In this document: positions 43,258 to 53,345 of the stretch, piece by piece
How the letters are laid out: each line of letters starts with the position of its first letter
How positions within the stretch are numbered: the first letter of the stretch is position 1
Assembly: GCA_022606425.2 (NCBI GenBank)
Contig: JAHDVF020000251.1
Span: forward strand, 868,001-932,000
DNA from: Lepidostoma basale
Taxonomy: Eukaryota; Arthropoda; Insecta; Trichoptera; Lepidostomatidae
DNA length: 64,000 nucleotides
Direction of reading: 5' to 3'
Translations under genes and position numbers: made by a program
Notes under the pieces: model-generated
The model's database searches: none
What the model was told of the DNA's origin: nothing
The model's input: only the letters and a program-made list of their open reading frames with translations

Positions 43258-43663
43258 GTCACAAAAAAGTGCCAACAAGCTAAGAGTCACTCAGAGAGCA
43301 ATGGAGAGAACCATGTTGGTTATCAATTTACGGGACAGACTCAGAAATGAGGACATAAGAGTCAAGCCAAAGGTTTCCGATGTTATCAAGATGGCCGCAA
43401 CCCTCAAGTGACGATGGGCGGGACATGTCGCTCGCGATCCCGATGAAAAGTGGACAAGGCGACTGCTGTGCTGGTGGCCAAGGACGGCAAAGCGTGGAGT
43501 TGGGCGCCCACAGTTGCGTTGGCGCGACGATATCCGGAGAAGTGCGGGAAGTGCCTGGATGCGGATCGCTCAGAATAGAAGAGAATGGAAAATGCGAGAG
43601 GAGGCCTACGTCCAGGAGTGGACGGTCAATACAGGCTGAAGAAGAAGAAGAAGAAGAAGAATT
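43258..43663 (+). mobile_element. Non-LTR retrotransposon E, C-terminal fragment
   Basis: In two frames: RAMERTMLVINLRDRLRNED, IRVKPKVSDVI, then RWAGHVARDPDEKWTRRLL, GVGRPQLRWRDDI and AWMRIAQNRREWKMREEAY, followed by VQEWTVNTG. This is the end of an RTE/BovB-like protein. A TGA replaces a codon in TLK*RWAGHV and one frame shift is present. The GAA repeat tail is at 43639-43661. Confidence 0.75.
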
Positions 43664-43683
43664 TATTATTGTTTCTTGAACAA

Positions 43684-43935
43684 AAAACTAACTAACTAAC
43701 CATCACGCCGTCTCCCAAGACGAGTAGACAGAAAGAATGGAACGTCACACTTTTCTGCCCTAAAATACTTCTCTTGTTTCCTATACATTCATACATCTTG
43801 TCATGCACGTACGTCGATTTCACCGACTCCTCACGTGACCGACATTAAATATTTGATTTATTTGATCGTGCCACGTTTTCCTCGGCCTTCCTCTATTTCT
43901 AGCTCCGCTCTCGCCGTTTACATATACCTTGAACA
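43684..43935 (-). mobile_element. Non-LTR D, 3' fragment
   Basis: Starts with the reversed tail AACTAACTAACTAACCATCA and CGCCGTCTCCC, then reversed NVEE, MTRC and QINQIL codons (TTGTCATGCACGTACGTCGA, GATTTATTTGATCGTGCCAC). It is directly next to the E element's tail and faces it. Confidence 0.7.
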
Positions 43936-44307
43936 ATAATGTAAAATTCTTCTTCGTAACTAACTAAACGTAATAGGGAACAAAACCATTGGTTCCTGAT
44001 TTATGAGCATTGAGATCATTCCTGGAAACATTATTTATACCTATAGAAATATTGTTTTTATTAACATTGGAGATTGTTTAATAAATTCTAATACCGTTGG
44101 TTTAAATACTCGTATTAAAAATTATATTTATATCGTAAATTAATATAAGTTTAATATTAACTATCATCTTAGTTAAGCGGGACAGTAATTTTGAATGAAA
44201 AATATCCACATTATTTAACAAACAAAAATGTTCCAATTAATTTTAAAATCATTTATGATTTTTGTAAAGTTTTTGTAAAGTTAAATTTTGCAGTGACAAT
44301 GTTAACT
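43936..44307. other. Unassigned AT-rich sequence
   Basis: No frame or repeat was recognised. Confidence 0.35.
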
Positions 44308-44783
44308 AAAAACTAAGACGGGGGATGTTAAGGTGTTATGTGTGGTCTGTTCTGTTATATGGGTGTGAGACATGGACATTAAAAGTAAATACAATGAATT
44401 GGTTAGAGGCATCTGAAATGTGGCCTCACCGAAGAATGTTCAGGATCCATGGACAGACAGAGTGACGAACACAGAAGTCCTGAATCGTGCAGGAGTAAAA
44501 ACAGAGCTGCTCACATTGATCAAAGTCAGCAAGATTTCATATAGATGGGTCACGTTCTACGAGGAGAAAAATATCGCCTGCTGCATCTAATTTTGAAGGG
44601 AAAAATAGAGGGCCGCAGGGGGGCAGAGAGAAGGCAGATCTCTTGGCTGCGCAATGTGAGGGAATGGACGGGAATCGGAACTGTGAAGGAGCTATTCCGG
44701 ACAGCGCAGGATACGGAAGAGTTTACCAGAGTGGTCGCCAACATCGGGGGGACCTGACAGGGCACTTTAAGAAGAAGAAGAAG
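44308..44783 (+). mobile_element. Non-LTR A, C-terminal fragment
   Basis: Frames give VWSVLLYGCETWTLK, then RMFRIHGQT (frame lost), then a clean 70-codon end: MGHVLRGEKYRLLHLILKGK, RRQISWLRNVREWTGIGTVK, ending VVANIGGT. The tail AAGAAGAAGAAG is at 44768-44783. At least one frameshift. Confidence 0.8.
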
Positions 44784-45176
44784 TAAAGTTTTCTTTGATT
44801 TCTACTTGTGTTTCATACATGCAGTATTTGTTTTCTTATCTTCCTCCTACAAATTTTGTATTGGCAGTTTTTCTCAAATATCGCACCCCATTCACTGCCC
44901 CTTCTTCCCAAACACTTCACCCTGTACCAGTCTAGTACCTTCGTGTGAGGCTTTTCATGTAGCGGCGCTAGGACGGGCCGGACACACCGTTATCTAACCG
45001 CCGCAGGCTGTATTTACGCGACATGAGGGTGGGTCAGAGGCTGCAAAATATATATAAAAAAAATCTGTGATATTAAAATTTAATTTGAGTAAGTTAATCA
45101 AAGCGAAATAAATTTGTTTGTACCTGTAATGTATAACTGTAATATATTAGAGTATTATAAACAAAATTATGAAAGG
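44784..45176. other. Unassigned; short GC-rich stretch
   Basis: 44940-45050 is GC-rich (GCGGCGCTAGGACGGGCCGG), without a recognised frame or known repeat. Confidence 0.3.
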
Positions 45177-45503
45177 ATTAAATGTATCTCAATAGAGACG
45201 AAAGTGTAAATTGTTTTATTGGAAACAGAATATGGTGGTCGAGGTGCTTACAGGACTTATGACCTGTCATTGGTTGGTTTAAGCGATCGCTTTATGTTAA
45301 CAACATTCCCCATTCCACGCTTCTTACGACCACCACGTCTGACAAATTTTTGAAAGATGTATATTTGTATATATGCTACTATGTTGGGAAACAATTTTTT
45401 AGGTCAATCTACACTAGCGCCATCGATTAAGATAAGTGTAAGCATAAAGCAAAAAATCTTTATTAATGCAATGTGAAAGGCTATGCAATTATGTATCATA
45501 CAT
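45177..45503 (+). mobile_element. R1 copy, one end
   Basis: Begins TTAAATGTATCTCAATAGAG (one base lost from the terminus), then TGACCTGTCATTGGTTGG, AACATTCCCCATTCCACGC and CAATCTACACTAGCGCCATC. It ends into a D fragment. Confidence 0.7.
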
Positions 45504-45832
45504 TGTATGGAATGAAAATTATGAAAGGATCACTGCGTTGGTTTGGTCACATGGAACGCATGGATGAAGAAAGAATGTTTAAGTAAGTATACGTTAACGA
45601 TTTGAATGGAGTACGGAGTCAAGGTTGACCGAGGAAAATCTGGCATGAACAAATCAATGACATTTTAAAGGTCGGCCATGCTAGAAGTCGGAAAAATTGA
45701 CGTGCGTGCAAGTCTCGTTGCATGAATATGGAACAAGCTAGAGAGGTGTGTCAGGATAGAGTGGTGTGGCGGTCAATTTTCTCTGACTACCATTTTGGTG
45801 ACACGGCATGATGGTTTGTTGTTGTTGTTGTT
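45504..45832 (+). mobile_element. Non-LTR D, C-terminal fragment (GTT-tail type)
   Basis: AAAATTATGAAAGGATCACT, then GTTGGTTTGGTCACATGGAA (RWFGHME), GGCATGAACAAATCAATGAC and GTCAGGATAGAGTGGTGTGG, ending GGCATGATGGTTTG and GTTGTTGTTGTT. Contains stops such as the TAA after the MVK-equivalent. Confidence 0.7.
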
Positions 45833-46462
45833 ATATTATATGGTATATCTTCATTTACGAGTTAGAAGAAGACAAAATAGACATAATTCTCAGATGCACT
45901 CAGAAAATACAATACTCAAATAATTATAATTACAAGTTTTCAGTCGAACAATTTCAAATTTATTTGGATCATTTCGTTTTCTCAAAAGTAAAGGTATAAT
46001 ATCTTCCAATGAAGTCTATAAAAAATAATCTAGAAAGTAAAAAAAAATGTGTAGAATTTTATATAATAATTTCAAAGCATAATATTGTTTCTTGGATTTT
46101 GGTTGCACCCTATTTCATACAGTAACCTCGCAATACCCAAAGTACTGAGCTATGGCAACGGTGAACGGCTTCCCTGAATAGACCGAACATATCACAAGAA
46201 CCGCAAGCTGTACGTTAGTTTTACTTATGATGAAAAATGGCAAAGTAAGTTGGGTGATCAAAACACACCCGAGGCAACTTGGGATGTTATATCTCAACGA
46301 AAGACTTATTTAGTTCCAGTGTATAAATAAGTTAGTGAGTATAGTAAGAAGTAGTTAATTTAACATAATCTGTGGCGCGACATTTTTTTTAAATAATTCT
46401 AAGCAGTTTCCAAAGTGTTAATTTCGATGGAAATAAAAACAGTTAGAAGTTCAAAACTAAAA
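45833..46462. other. Unassigned sequence
   Basis: Two short frames on opposite strands have no recognised domain. Confidence 0.35.
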
Positions 46463-46540
46463 CATTGACAATTGAGAACTACCAGAGGCTGTTATAGGGC
46501 GCAGCGGTACCCTTTCGTCAGCCTCGCTCGTATATTCCGA
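46463..46540 (-). repeat. S2 repeat fragment
   Basis: Reversed, it reads GAGGCTGACGAAAGGGTACC, then GCTGCGCCCTATAACAGCCT, matching 51996-52100. Confidence 0.5.
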
Positions 46541-46606
46541 TGGCCTTCTCCCACCCATCAGGGGTTTACATTTATTCAAATCAATCACGAAAGTCCTGCA
46601 AATCCA

Positions 46607-46790
46607 TGACGACCTTCGTGGCAGAGTGGTAAAAGCTCTGACTTCCATACCGAATGTCCCGGGTTCGATTCCCGGCGATGGCAGTGTGATTGTCACACTG
46701 TCTTTGGTCTGGTGTAGAATTCACGTGACAATAAAATGGCGATAGATTGGCTACCTATCACATGTCACGAGAATCAATGTAATAGCTAAA
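46607..46790 (+). mobile_element. tRNA-derived SINE, 3'-truncated
   Basis: A box TGGCAGAGTGG (46619-46629) and B box GGTTCGATTCC (46662-46672) are both well preserved, followed by CACACTGTCTTTGGTCTGGT. The copy fades after ATCACATGTCACGAGAATCA and lacks the AAT tail. Confidence 0.8.
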
Positions 46791-47070
46791 AAATAAATTG
46801 TATACAGTAATAGAGTTCAAACGACCTGTTGTATACATAAAAAAAAAAATCGTACAAAGGAAAAACGTATCTGCTAGGTTAAACATTACGCATTCACACT
46901 TAAAAGATACATTATATAAGAAATGCGAGGAAGGCGGAGGAAGAGAGAAAATATGGAGGTCTGTGGAAAAGTAAATTGGATTGAGTTAATAAAATGAGGG
47001 CAGATGAGGAGGTACAAGGAGCAGTCGAGAAATTAAAAAGAAATGAAAGAAGACAAGAATAAACATAGTA
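46791..47070. other. Unassigned sequence
   Basis: A purine-rich stretch (46920-47060) reads as charged residues in several frames but matches no family. Confidence 0.3.
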
Positions 47071-47260
47071 ATCCATTCTTCACCAGGGGGCAGTTTCGAT
47101 TTCGTGCATCATCGTCATCATTTTCAGCGTTCCAACCCTTGGTGGGTCTAAGCTTCCTTCCAGAAACGTTTCCATTCTGTCCTCTCTCTGGCCGCCACCT
47201 CCTAGTCTTGCTGCCCCAGGGCCTGATGGTCTACCACGACACCGCCCAATCATCGCAGTC
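47071..47260 (-). mobile_element. Non-LTR C-terminal fragment, GATGAT tail
   Basis: The minus strand reads RWRPEREDRMETFLEGSLD then PPRVGTL, like the W..FLEEA.AHPGL end of some RTE-like proteins, followed by a GATGATGACGATGATG tail. The family cannot be told from this length. Confidence 0.5.
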
Positions 47261-47794
47261 TCGATCTGCCGACACTTCTTCGCTATTGATCAAAACAATG
47301 AAATGTAACAAAATATATTTTACAAGTGTTTTTGTTTTTTGATGAACTTATGATGTTAACAGTGTGATATTCCATAATCGCATTTATCTGCCCTGAGTGA
47401 TATAGGACTGTTCTTCCTTGATAATTATCTTCAACAAAGGGGCCAATGATTGTTTTATATCCCACGATGCATAATCAACCAGCCAATGGTTATGCCGGTA
47501 GGTAGAGCAATATCTTTGCTTAATCGTATCACCTCGGAGTTTGACGTATTTTGTGTGAGTCAAGCTCACCTGAGGGAAGTTCTGTCTTTATTATAATTGT
47601 GAATTAATTTTATTAATTTGTCATGCATCTTATATTTCTCACTCTAACTTGTATTATTATTGTTTTGGAAAATACTTTTGTAATACTTTGGATATATTTA
47701 AAAAAATAAATCAAAGTTTAAATTTAAACACTGTTTTTCTTACATCTGAGTTTTTTTTCGATGCATTAAGAAGGTTTTATTCTATATAATAATA
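47261..47794. other. Unassigned AT-rich sequence
   Basis: No frame or repeat was recognised up to the mariner target site. Confidence 0.35.
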
Positions 47795-49081
47795 TTAGGT
47801 CCTTACATATGAAATTGGCGTTTTGCCGTACTGGCAACTTTGATCTCAAATATCTTCTCTTTGGTTAGGAATTCCAAATTAAAATTTATACAGCTATTTA
47901 CTCAAGTATTTGTGTTTCAAAAATTATAATTCATTTGTTTTTTACTCAATTGTTTTTTTTCTTTGCGTCACTCAGTTTACAAAATGGAAAACTTGAAATA
48001 TTGCGTTATTTACGAGTACGAGTTTCATCGTGGCACCAGTGCTGCAGAAACGGCTCGAAGGATTAATGATGTGTATGGCGACGGTGCCGCAAAAGAAAAC
48101 ACAGTGCGTTTTTGGTTCCAACGTTTTCGTTCTGGAAATTTCGACCTGCAGAACAAGCCCCGTGGACAGCCGGAGCCCAAAGTTGATAATGAAGAATTTA
48201 AGGCTATTGTGGAAGCGGATCCATCGCAAACCACGTCCGAGTAAGCTGCAGGCTGCGGTGTTAGTGATAAAACTGTTTTAATCCACTTGAAGCAAATTGG
48301 GAAGGTGAAAAAGCTTGAAAGGTGGGTACCTCACGAATTGAGTGAAGCAAATCAACAAACGCGCGTTGACTGCTGCGTTGCATTACTCAACCGGCACAAT
48401 AATGAAGGGATTTTGAATCGAATCATTACCTGTGATGAAAAGTGGATCCTGTATGATAATCGGAAGCGCTCATCGCAATGGCTGAACCCTGCCGAACCAG
48501 CCAAACCATGCCCCAAGCGAAAATTGACTCCAAAAAAGTTACTTGTGAGTGTTTGGTGGACTAGTGCTGGTGTCGTTCACTACAGCTTTCTTAAATCTGG
48601 CCAGACGATTACGGCAGATGTCTATTGTCAGCAACTGCAAACCATGATGGAAAAGCTAGTTGCTAAACAACCGAGGCTGGTTAATCGCTCTAGGCCACTG
48701 CTGCTTCATGATAACGCTAGACCACACACTGCACAACAGACGGCTACCAAATTAGAAGAGCTTCAATTGGAATGTCTAAGACATCCACCGTACTCTCCGG
48801 ACCTTGCCCCAACAGATTACTATTTTTTTCGAAATTTGGATAACTTCTTGCAAGGGAAAAAATTCAACTCCGATGGGGCAGTCCAAACCGACTTCAAAGA
48901 TTTTATTGATTCCCGTCCGAATGGTTTTTTTAGTAAAGGGATCGATGAACTACCTATGAGATGGCAAAAGTGCATAGATAGCAATGGTACATACTTTGAT
49001 TAAATAAATATATTATATTTAAAAAAAATCAACTTTATGTTCCTCCCATAAAAAACGCCAATTTCATATGTAAGGACCTAA
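47795..49081 (+). mobile_element. Mariner transposon, nearly complete
   Basis: A 1287-bp element with perfect 30-bp terminal inverted repeats: TTAGGTCCTTACATATGAAA begins 47795-47824, and its exact complement is at 49052-49081. TA flanks both sides (47793-47794 and 49082-49083). Length, TA target and repeat position are canonical for mariner. The transposase frame lies inside and is broken by one stop. Perfect ends and a nearly intact frame suggest a young insertion that could still be moved by a transposase supplied in trans (inference). Confidence 0.95.
47984..49003 (+). pseudogene. Mariner transposase with a single nonsense codon
   Basis: From ATG at 47984 the frame holds 339 amino acids, close to the usual mariner length of about 345. 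It is interrupted once: TAA at 48242-48244 (codon 87), after which the same frame runs open to 49003. The N-terminal helix-turn-helix region (GTSAAETARRINDVYG) is followed by a second DNA-binding part. WVPHEL is at residues 114-119. The catalytic DD34D triad is complete: D151 in TCDEKW, D243 in LLHDNARPH, and D278 in YSPDLAPTDYYFF with exactly 34 residues between the last two. No frameshift is seen. The enzyme would cut and paste the element at TA sites; this copy cannot make full-length protein without readthrough. I did not assign the subfamily. Confidence 0.93.
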
Positions 49082-49137
49082 TATATAATAAATAAAACGT
49101 TTTTTTAAATTACTACCACTTTTGTCTTTATTTCTAC

Positions 49138-49552
49138 AGTAGAAATAAGATCACTAAGAAGAACGTGCGAAAAAACAATGTATGATAGGATATCTAATAA
49201 TGCAGTATGAAAGGAATATAAGGCGGTGAATGCATCCTAAATAAAAAAAAAAAGGGCCACAAAGATGGTTTGGACATACGAAACGAACGGATGAGGGAAG
49301 AATGGTTGTAAAGATATATAAAAGTAGTGTGAATGGAAAAAGAAGTCAAGGAAGGCCAAGGAAGACACGGTATGACTGATTAATCAAGTATTGAAAGGTT
49401 AGCATATTCGGAGTAGGAACAATCGATGAGCGTGCATATAACGGTGTGTGAATGTAGAAGAGACGCGAGAGTCAGGATAAAGCAGTTTGGTGATTCATCT
49501 TCTCTGCATAATCTTCCAGAGAAACGGCGTAATGGTTAGTTAGTTAGTTAGA
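49138..49552 (+). mobile_element. Non-LTR D, decayed C-terminal fragment
   Basis: GTAGAAATAAGATCACTAAG (EIRSLR), then AGATGGTTTGGACATACGAA (RWFGH), AGGCCAAGGAAGACACGG and GTGTGAATGTAGAAGAGACG are in D order. It ends GGCGTAATGG and TTAGTTAGTTAGTTAG. An A-rich run near 49243 disrupts the frame. Confidence 0.7.
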
Positions 49553-50262
49553 TATAATGAATATATCACGTCGAAACATCTCTTGAATCGTTGGGTTTGT
49601 TGATACCTACAAATTTTCTTCGTTTTGAAAATAAACATATGTTGTAACAAAATGTTGCATACATAAAACAAACTCGAAGCTAAGACGTTGGTTTTAGTTA
49701 GAACATTCAAATTGTGAGATTAGCTTGTGAGAACCCGTTTCCGCTTTTCTTTACGGAAAATGTGCGTAATAAAAGACACCGAACAAGGCTAAATTATTCA
49801 GGGGCCTAACTTGAAGCGAGTCATATGAAACATATCAGCTTTACTCGAATTAATGAAGTGTTGTTTTACCCTTTAAACTAATACTTTGATAATAATATAC
49901 ATATACGTGAATAATACTTTGTGGATGTAAGGTTGGTTTAGAACGAATAGATTTGAATCATCATTGTAATTCCTTCAATGTGTGTCATCGCTGTGTGTCG
50001 TGGATTCACAATTCAGTAACTTATGAAAAACATTCTATTTTCAAAATAATACTTTGCACATTACAAAAACATGTTTCTGACACGTCTTTCTTCATTTGAA
50101 TATTAATCAAGCATTTTTTCTTACAAATATTTACCTACACGGTTAAAATTTTACACCGATGAACGACGTTTCCGTTCCGAAAGATGTTTGTAAAAGTGAT
50201 TACCACGTTTTTCAAAAGTACTTCAAATATCATCCTTATGGTTAATCCCAGTAAATTTTTAA
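49553..50262. other. Mostly unassigned; decayed P1 core
   Basis: Reversed, 50068-50096 reads TGAAGA, A, AGACGTGTC, AGAAACATG, a weak P1 relative. Otherwise nothing was recognised. Confidence 0.35.
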
Positions 50263-50563
50263 ACTAACTAAATAACGAACACGTCGTCTCTCCGAAGGGG
50301 TGGGCAGAAAGAATGGACTGCCACACTGTTTTTTCCTGAAATACTTCTCTCACATCCTCAACATTTATACATTAAATCTTCACCCAGTCTTTCTTCATTT
50401 ATTGTTCCGTTTAAATCCGTAACATTAACTTTCTTGACCATTCTTTGTTCATTCATTCTTTCCAAGTGTCTATCATTTCTACTGCATTTATTCTACATTC
50501 ATCCTTATTTTGCCAGTTCCATTCTTTATTTCCATACATAAGTTCTTGCACCAACCCTAAAAT
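50263..50563 (-). mobile_element. Non-LTR D, decayed 3' fragment
   Basis: Starts with reversed tail AACTAACTAAATAACGAACA and CCGAAGGGGTGGGCAGAAAG, then reversed YVN, MVKK, MNEER and HMER codons, and CTACTGCATTTATTCTACAT (INAVE). An internal deletion removes part of the FGH region. Confidence 0.65.
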
Positions 50564-51084
50564 AATTTTTTTAATTTCGTAAATCATTTTAAAAATTTTT
50601 TTTGGGTGAAACCAGGCAGTTTGAGTATTTTATCATAACTTGTATAGGTACGTATTCACAGGGGCGTATACCATGACTAAAAACATTAATACTTAAAATA
50701 TCTTATCTTTGAAATTCATTGGTTCCCATGAAAACATTAGCGATATCAAAATTCCATTTGCATTTATTTTACTTTATTCGAGTGATCTTGTACTAAAAGT
50801 GCGGCATTTACCATCAACTTTTATAGTTTCCATCTCGCAATAGCCTGGTTATTATGATACTTCAAGTGCTACCATTTTAAAAGGCAAAGCGTCCAGTAAA
50901 AGTAATGTTGACATGATCTATAAAAATGAATTATTTTCGTGAATAAAATCATTAACCCCTAAAAAATTTTCTGTATATAAGAGGGTAAAAAAAAAATATT
51001 CTTTAATTTAGTTTAGTAGTTTTACTTGGATATAATTAAATAAATTATATAGTATGATTACTCAAATGAGTTTAAGAATGCTCG
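50564..51084. other. Unassigned AT-rich sequence
   Basis: No frame or repeat was recognised. Confidence 0.35.
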
Positions 51085-51180
51085 CGCAAACCAAAACGGT
51101 ACCAAACTAAAATAAGCTCTGGCGGGAGCAAAACCGGTTGGTGTTCAGATGTCCAAATAAAGTGGTGAAGATATAAATAC
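51085..51180 (+). repeat. P5-type fragment
   Basis: GCGCAAACCAAAACGGTACC, GCAAAACCGGTTGGTGTTCA and CAAATAAAGTGGTGAAG share the CCGGTTGG plus AATAAAGTGGT signature with 36326-36480 and the MITE at 38458. Confidence 0.4.
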
Positions 51181-51256
51181 TTAAAGTGCATTATAAAGCC
51201 ACACCACAATTTAAGTGCTTCATAGAAAAATCGTGTTTAAATTTATACATAAATAA

Positions 51257-51379
51257 TGGACACGATGCATGAATGTTGAGGAAGTGAGAGAAATATGTCA
51301 GGAAAGAAAAGTGTGGCAGTCCATTCTTTCTGCCTTCCCCTTCGGGGAGACGGCGTGATGGTTAGTTAGTTAGTTAGTT
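51257..51379 (+). mobile_element. Non-LTR D, extreme 3' end
   Basis: TGGACACGATGCATGAATGT through GTCAGGAAAGAAAAGTGTGG and GGCGTGATGG to TTAGTTAGTTAGTTAG. Almost identical to the end of 32053-32996, which suggests the same subfamily. Confidence 0.8.
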
Positions 51380-51439
51380 CATATATAATGGAGTTTTACA
51401 AAACTTATACTTCAACCACAATTTTAAATTAATATATAA

Positions 51440-51770
51440 TTGTGTCCGAGGAAGACTGTCCTACACGGTTGTGGGTCCGCCTGTGACCGAAGAGCCCGAT
51501 CTTGGACCCACAAATTCTGGGGCATCTGGGTCAGGAGAATGTGCTTGTAATGGCGCCATTACCGTCTCCCAGTGGTCTCTCCTTTCTCCTCCTCCTTCTC
51601 TCTGCGACGTCGTCTCTGCGCTGTGCTTCAAAGTCTTGCATGCCTTTATGTTTTATTGTTCTCCACCTAGGTCTGTCTTCTGCAGTCTTTTCCCAGCAAT
51701 CGTTAGTCTTTTATAGGTTTCCTTTCAGGTAGTCCTTGAAGCGAAAGTCCTTTAAGGGAGTCCTTAAAAC
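51440..51770 (-). mobile_element. Non-LTR H, C-terminal fragment with zinc-finger-like end
   Basis: The minus strand reads LKDFRFKDYLKGNL, a stop, DCWEKTAEDRPRWRTIKHKG, then MQDFEAQRRDDVAERRRRRK. A stop falls at the first cysteine position and is followed by PRCPRICGSKIGLFGHRRTH. C..C with L..H...H spacing resembles a degenerate C2H2 finger. It ends RVGQSSSDTI near 51440. One other copy lies at 26035. Confidence 0.7.
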
Positions 51771-51995
51771 ATTATACATATTTAGTTAAAAAACATCGTT
51801 TTATTTAATTATTATTTATACATATTTTTTGCAAATGTGGTCATTTTGACAGTTGTTAAAATTGGCGTTAGTTAAATTGTTATTAATTTTTGACATCTGT
51901 CTAAACTGATTACATTTGTCTAAAAATATATAATATTTTAAATATTTATATTTATATTTATATAAATATTTATATTTATATAGGCTAAATTAAAT
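51771..51995. other. AT-rich sequence with a short shared repeat
   Basis: TTAGTTAAAAAACATCGTTT (51781) matches the right arm of the hairpin at 35742-35842. 51930-51980 is an imperfect ATATTTATATTTATATAAAT repeat. Confidence 0.4.
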
Positions 51996-52100
51996 TAACG
52001 TAAGTCCCGGATGGACAAGGAATAGGCCTAGATAGTGCAGCGAGACTGACGAAAGGGCGTCGCTGCGTCCTATAACAGTCTCGGGTGGTGGTGGGAACCT
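51996..52100 (+). repeat. S2 short GC-rich repeat
   Basis: AACGTAAGTCCCGGATGGAC, TAGGCCTAGATAGTGCAGCG, GACTGACGAAAGGGCGTCGC and CCTATAACAGTCTCGGGT agree in order with 39079-39200. Confidence 0.55.
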
Positions 52101-52104
52101 TATA

Positions 52105-52260
52105 TATATAATATGATATCACTGATGCAAAGCTTATTAGTCCGAAATTTATTATGGTATTTTTTTTAATAAAGCGAGTGTTGTATACTAAGTATATAAA
52201 AAAAAAAATCAAACATCTACAACACTAAGTTATAGCAAATAAAGAAGTAACTAGAAAATA
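52105..52260 (+). repeat. P1 repeat, decayed core
   Basis: ATATCACTGATGCAAAGC and TTAGTCCGAAATTTATT keep the positions of the two boxes but not the stem. GCGAGTGTTGTATACTAAGT and CATCTACAACACTAAGTTAT match the outer P1 parts at 14470, 28825 and 57995. Confidence 0.5.
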
Positions 52261-52735
52261 CTTAAAAATGGGAGTACAGTAAAAATGGTCCTAAATCTCT
52301 CTTTTCTATATAGATTACACCGTTATGAATGTATGTGTGTTAAGGATTAATAAAAAAGGTGAACAAAACACGCGTTTAACGGCAAACAAAGCAGTGCAAT
52401 GTTTTGGACAAATGAAAAGCTGTCTTCAGACAGGCCAGACCCTATTGTGAAACGTGTTTACCAAAATATGAAAATTCGCCAAAAATGTGAATTTCACCAA
52501 GAGGAGAATGGCCGACTGTGAGAATAATCATTCTCTTGTCCCCGGGGATAAAAAAAATGTTTCAGAACTTTACTCTTTTCTACTTGAATTTTCTACTTGG
52601 GATTATTACAGCTTTTATGGAATTTATCAATGGAAATAACGTATTTTATACGTAAACATATATAAGCTTGGAATTTGAAAAACATCGCTACATATTTTCC
52701 ACTATAATTTATTGAATATCTTTAAACAATAATAA
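52261..52735. other. Unassigned sequence
   Basis: No frame or repeat was recognised. Confidence 0.35.
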
Positions 52736-52739
52736 TAAT

Positions 52740-52890
52740 AATTAATACGAATGAAAACGTCAGTCTCTAGAAGTTTTATTATATTTAATGGGAATGACCC
52801 TTCTAGAAAACTGACGTTTTCATTTGTATTAATTACTGAATATAGAGTTTTACATCATTGTTCAAGAAACAATAAATAATAATAATAATA
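52740..52890. repeat. P3 repeat as compact palindrome
   Basis: ATTAATACGAATGAAAACGT CAG..CTAGAAG at the left pairs with CTTCTAGAAAACTGACGTTT and TCATTTGTATTAATT at the right around a loop of about 25 bases. Compared with longer copies, the central TTTCGCC..GGCGAAA part is deleted. It ends TTCAAGAAACAATAAATAAT. Confidence 0.6.
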
Positions 52891-52894
52891 ATAA

Positions 52895-53045
52895 TATTAA
52901 AACACGACAATGTTTCGAAGGTGACATCCATCTTCAGGTGTAAGTGTATAACTGGTTGGTATGTATTTAATTCAGTTTTATACTTGCACTTGAAGATGGA
53001 GGTCACCTCCGAAATATTGTCCTGTTTTAATAATTTTATTATTAT
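52895..53045. repeat. P4 inverted pair with hammerhead-like cores
   Basis: The left copy reversed (52912-52937) reads CTGAAGA, T, GGATGTCACCTTC, GAAAC; the right copy (52989-53015) reads CTTGAAGA, T, GGAGG, TCA, CCTCC, GAAAT, a perfect 5-bp stem. Outer arms ATTAAAACACGACAATG and ATTGTCCTGTTTTAATAA pair with few mismatches. Confidence 0.65.
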
Positions 53046-53116
53046 TGTATGAAGACATTTCATAAATGAAGGTGGAAAATATACTGCATTGTTTTTCAAA
53101 TTCGAATTTACAACCA

Positions 53117-53345
53117 TATCGTTCAGTGGAGTAGATCCAGAAGAAGATACTGGAGGGACCATGTAGCCCGAATGGATGGTGACAGACTCGCATATACAGC
53201 CGCTTATGAAATCCCTTCCGGACACCGCCCACCTGGAAGACCGCCTAAGAGATGGAGGGACAGCTGGATTTCATCGTCCGACGAGATATGATTTCTGTGT
53301 CACAGATCGTCAGATCTATCAAAAGAAGAAGAAGAAAAAGAAGAA
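53117..53345 (+). mobile_element. Non-LTR C, short insertion with target duplication
   Basis: A 229-bp insertion bounded by a perfect 13-bp direct repeat GAATTTACAACCA (53104-53116, 53346-53358). It encodes VQWSRSRRRYWRDHVARMDG, then SGHRPPGRPPKRWRDSWISS, and ends in an AAGAAGAAG repeat. Nearly identical to 58380-58600. A severely 5'-truncated but recent copy. Confidence 0.85.

Noticed and set aside
47043..47342. 99-codon plus-strand protein
   Set aside because: It is the shadow of a minus-strand retrotransposon C-terminus with a GATGAT tail.
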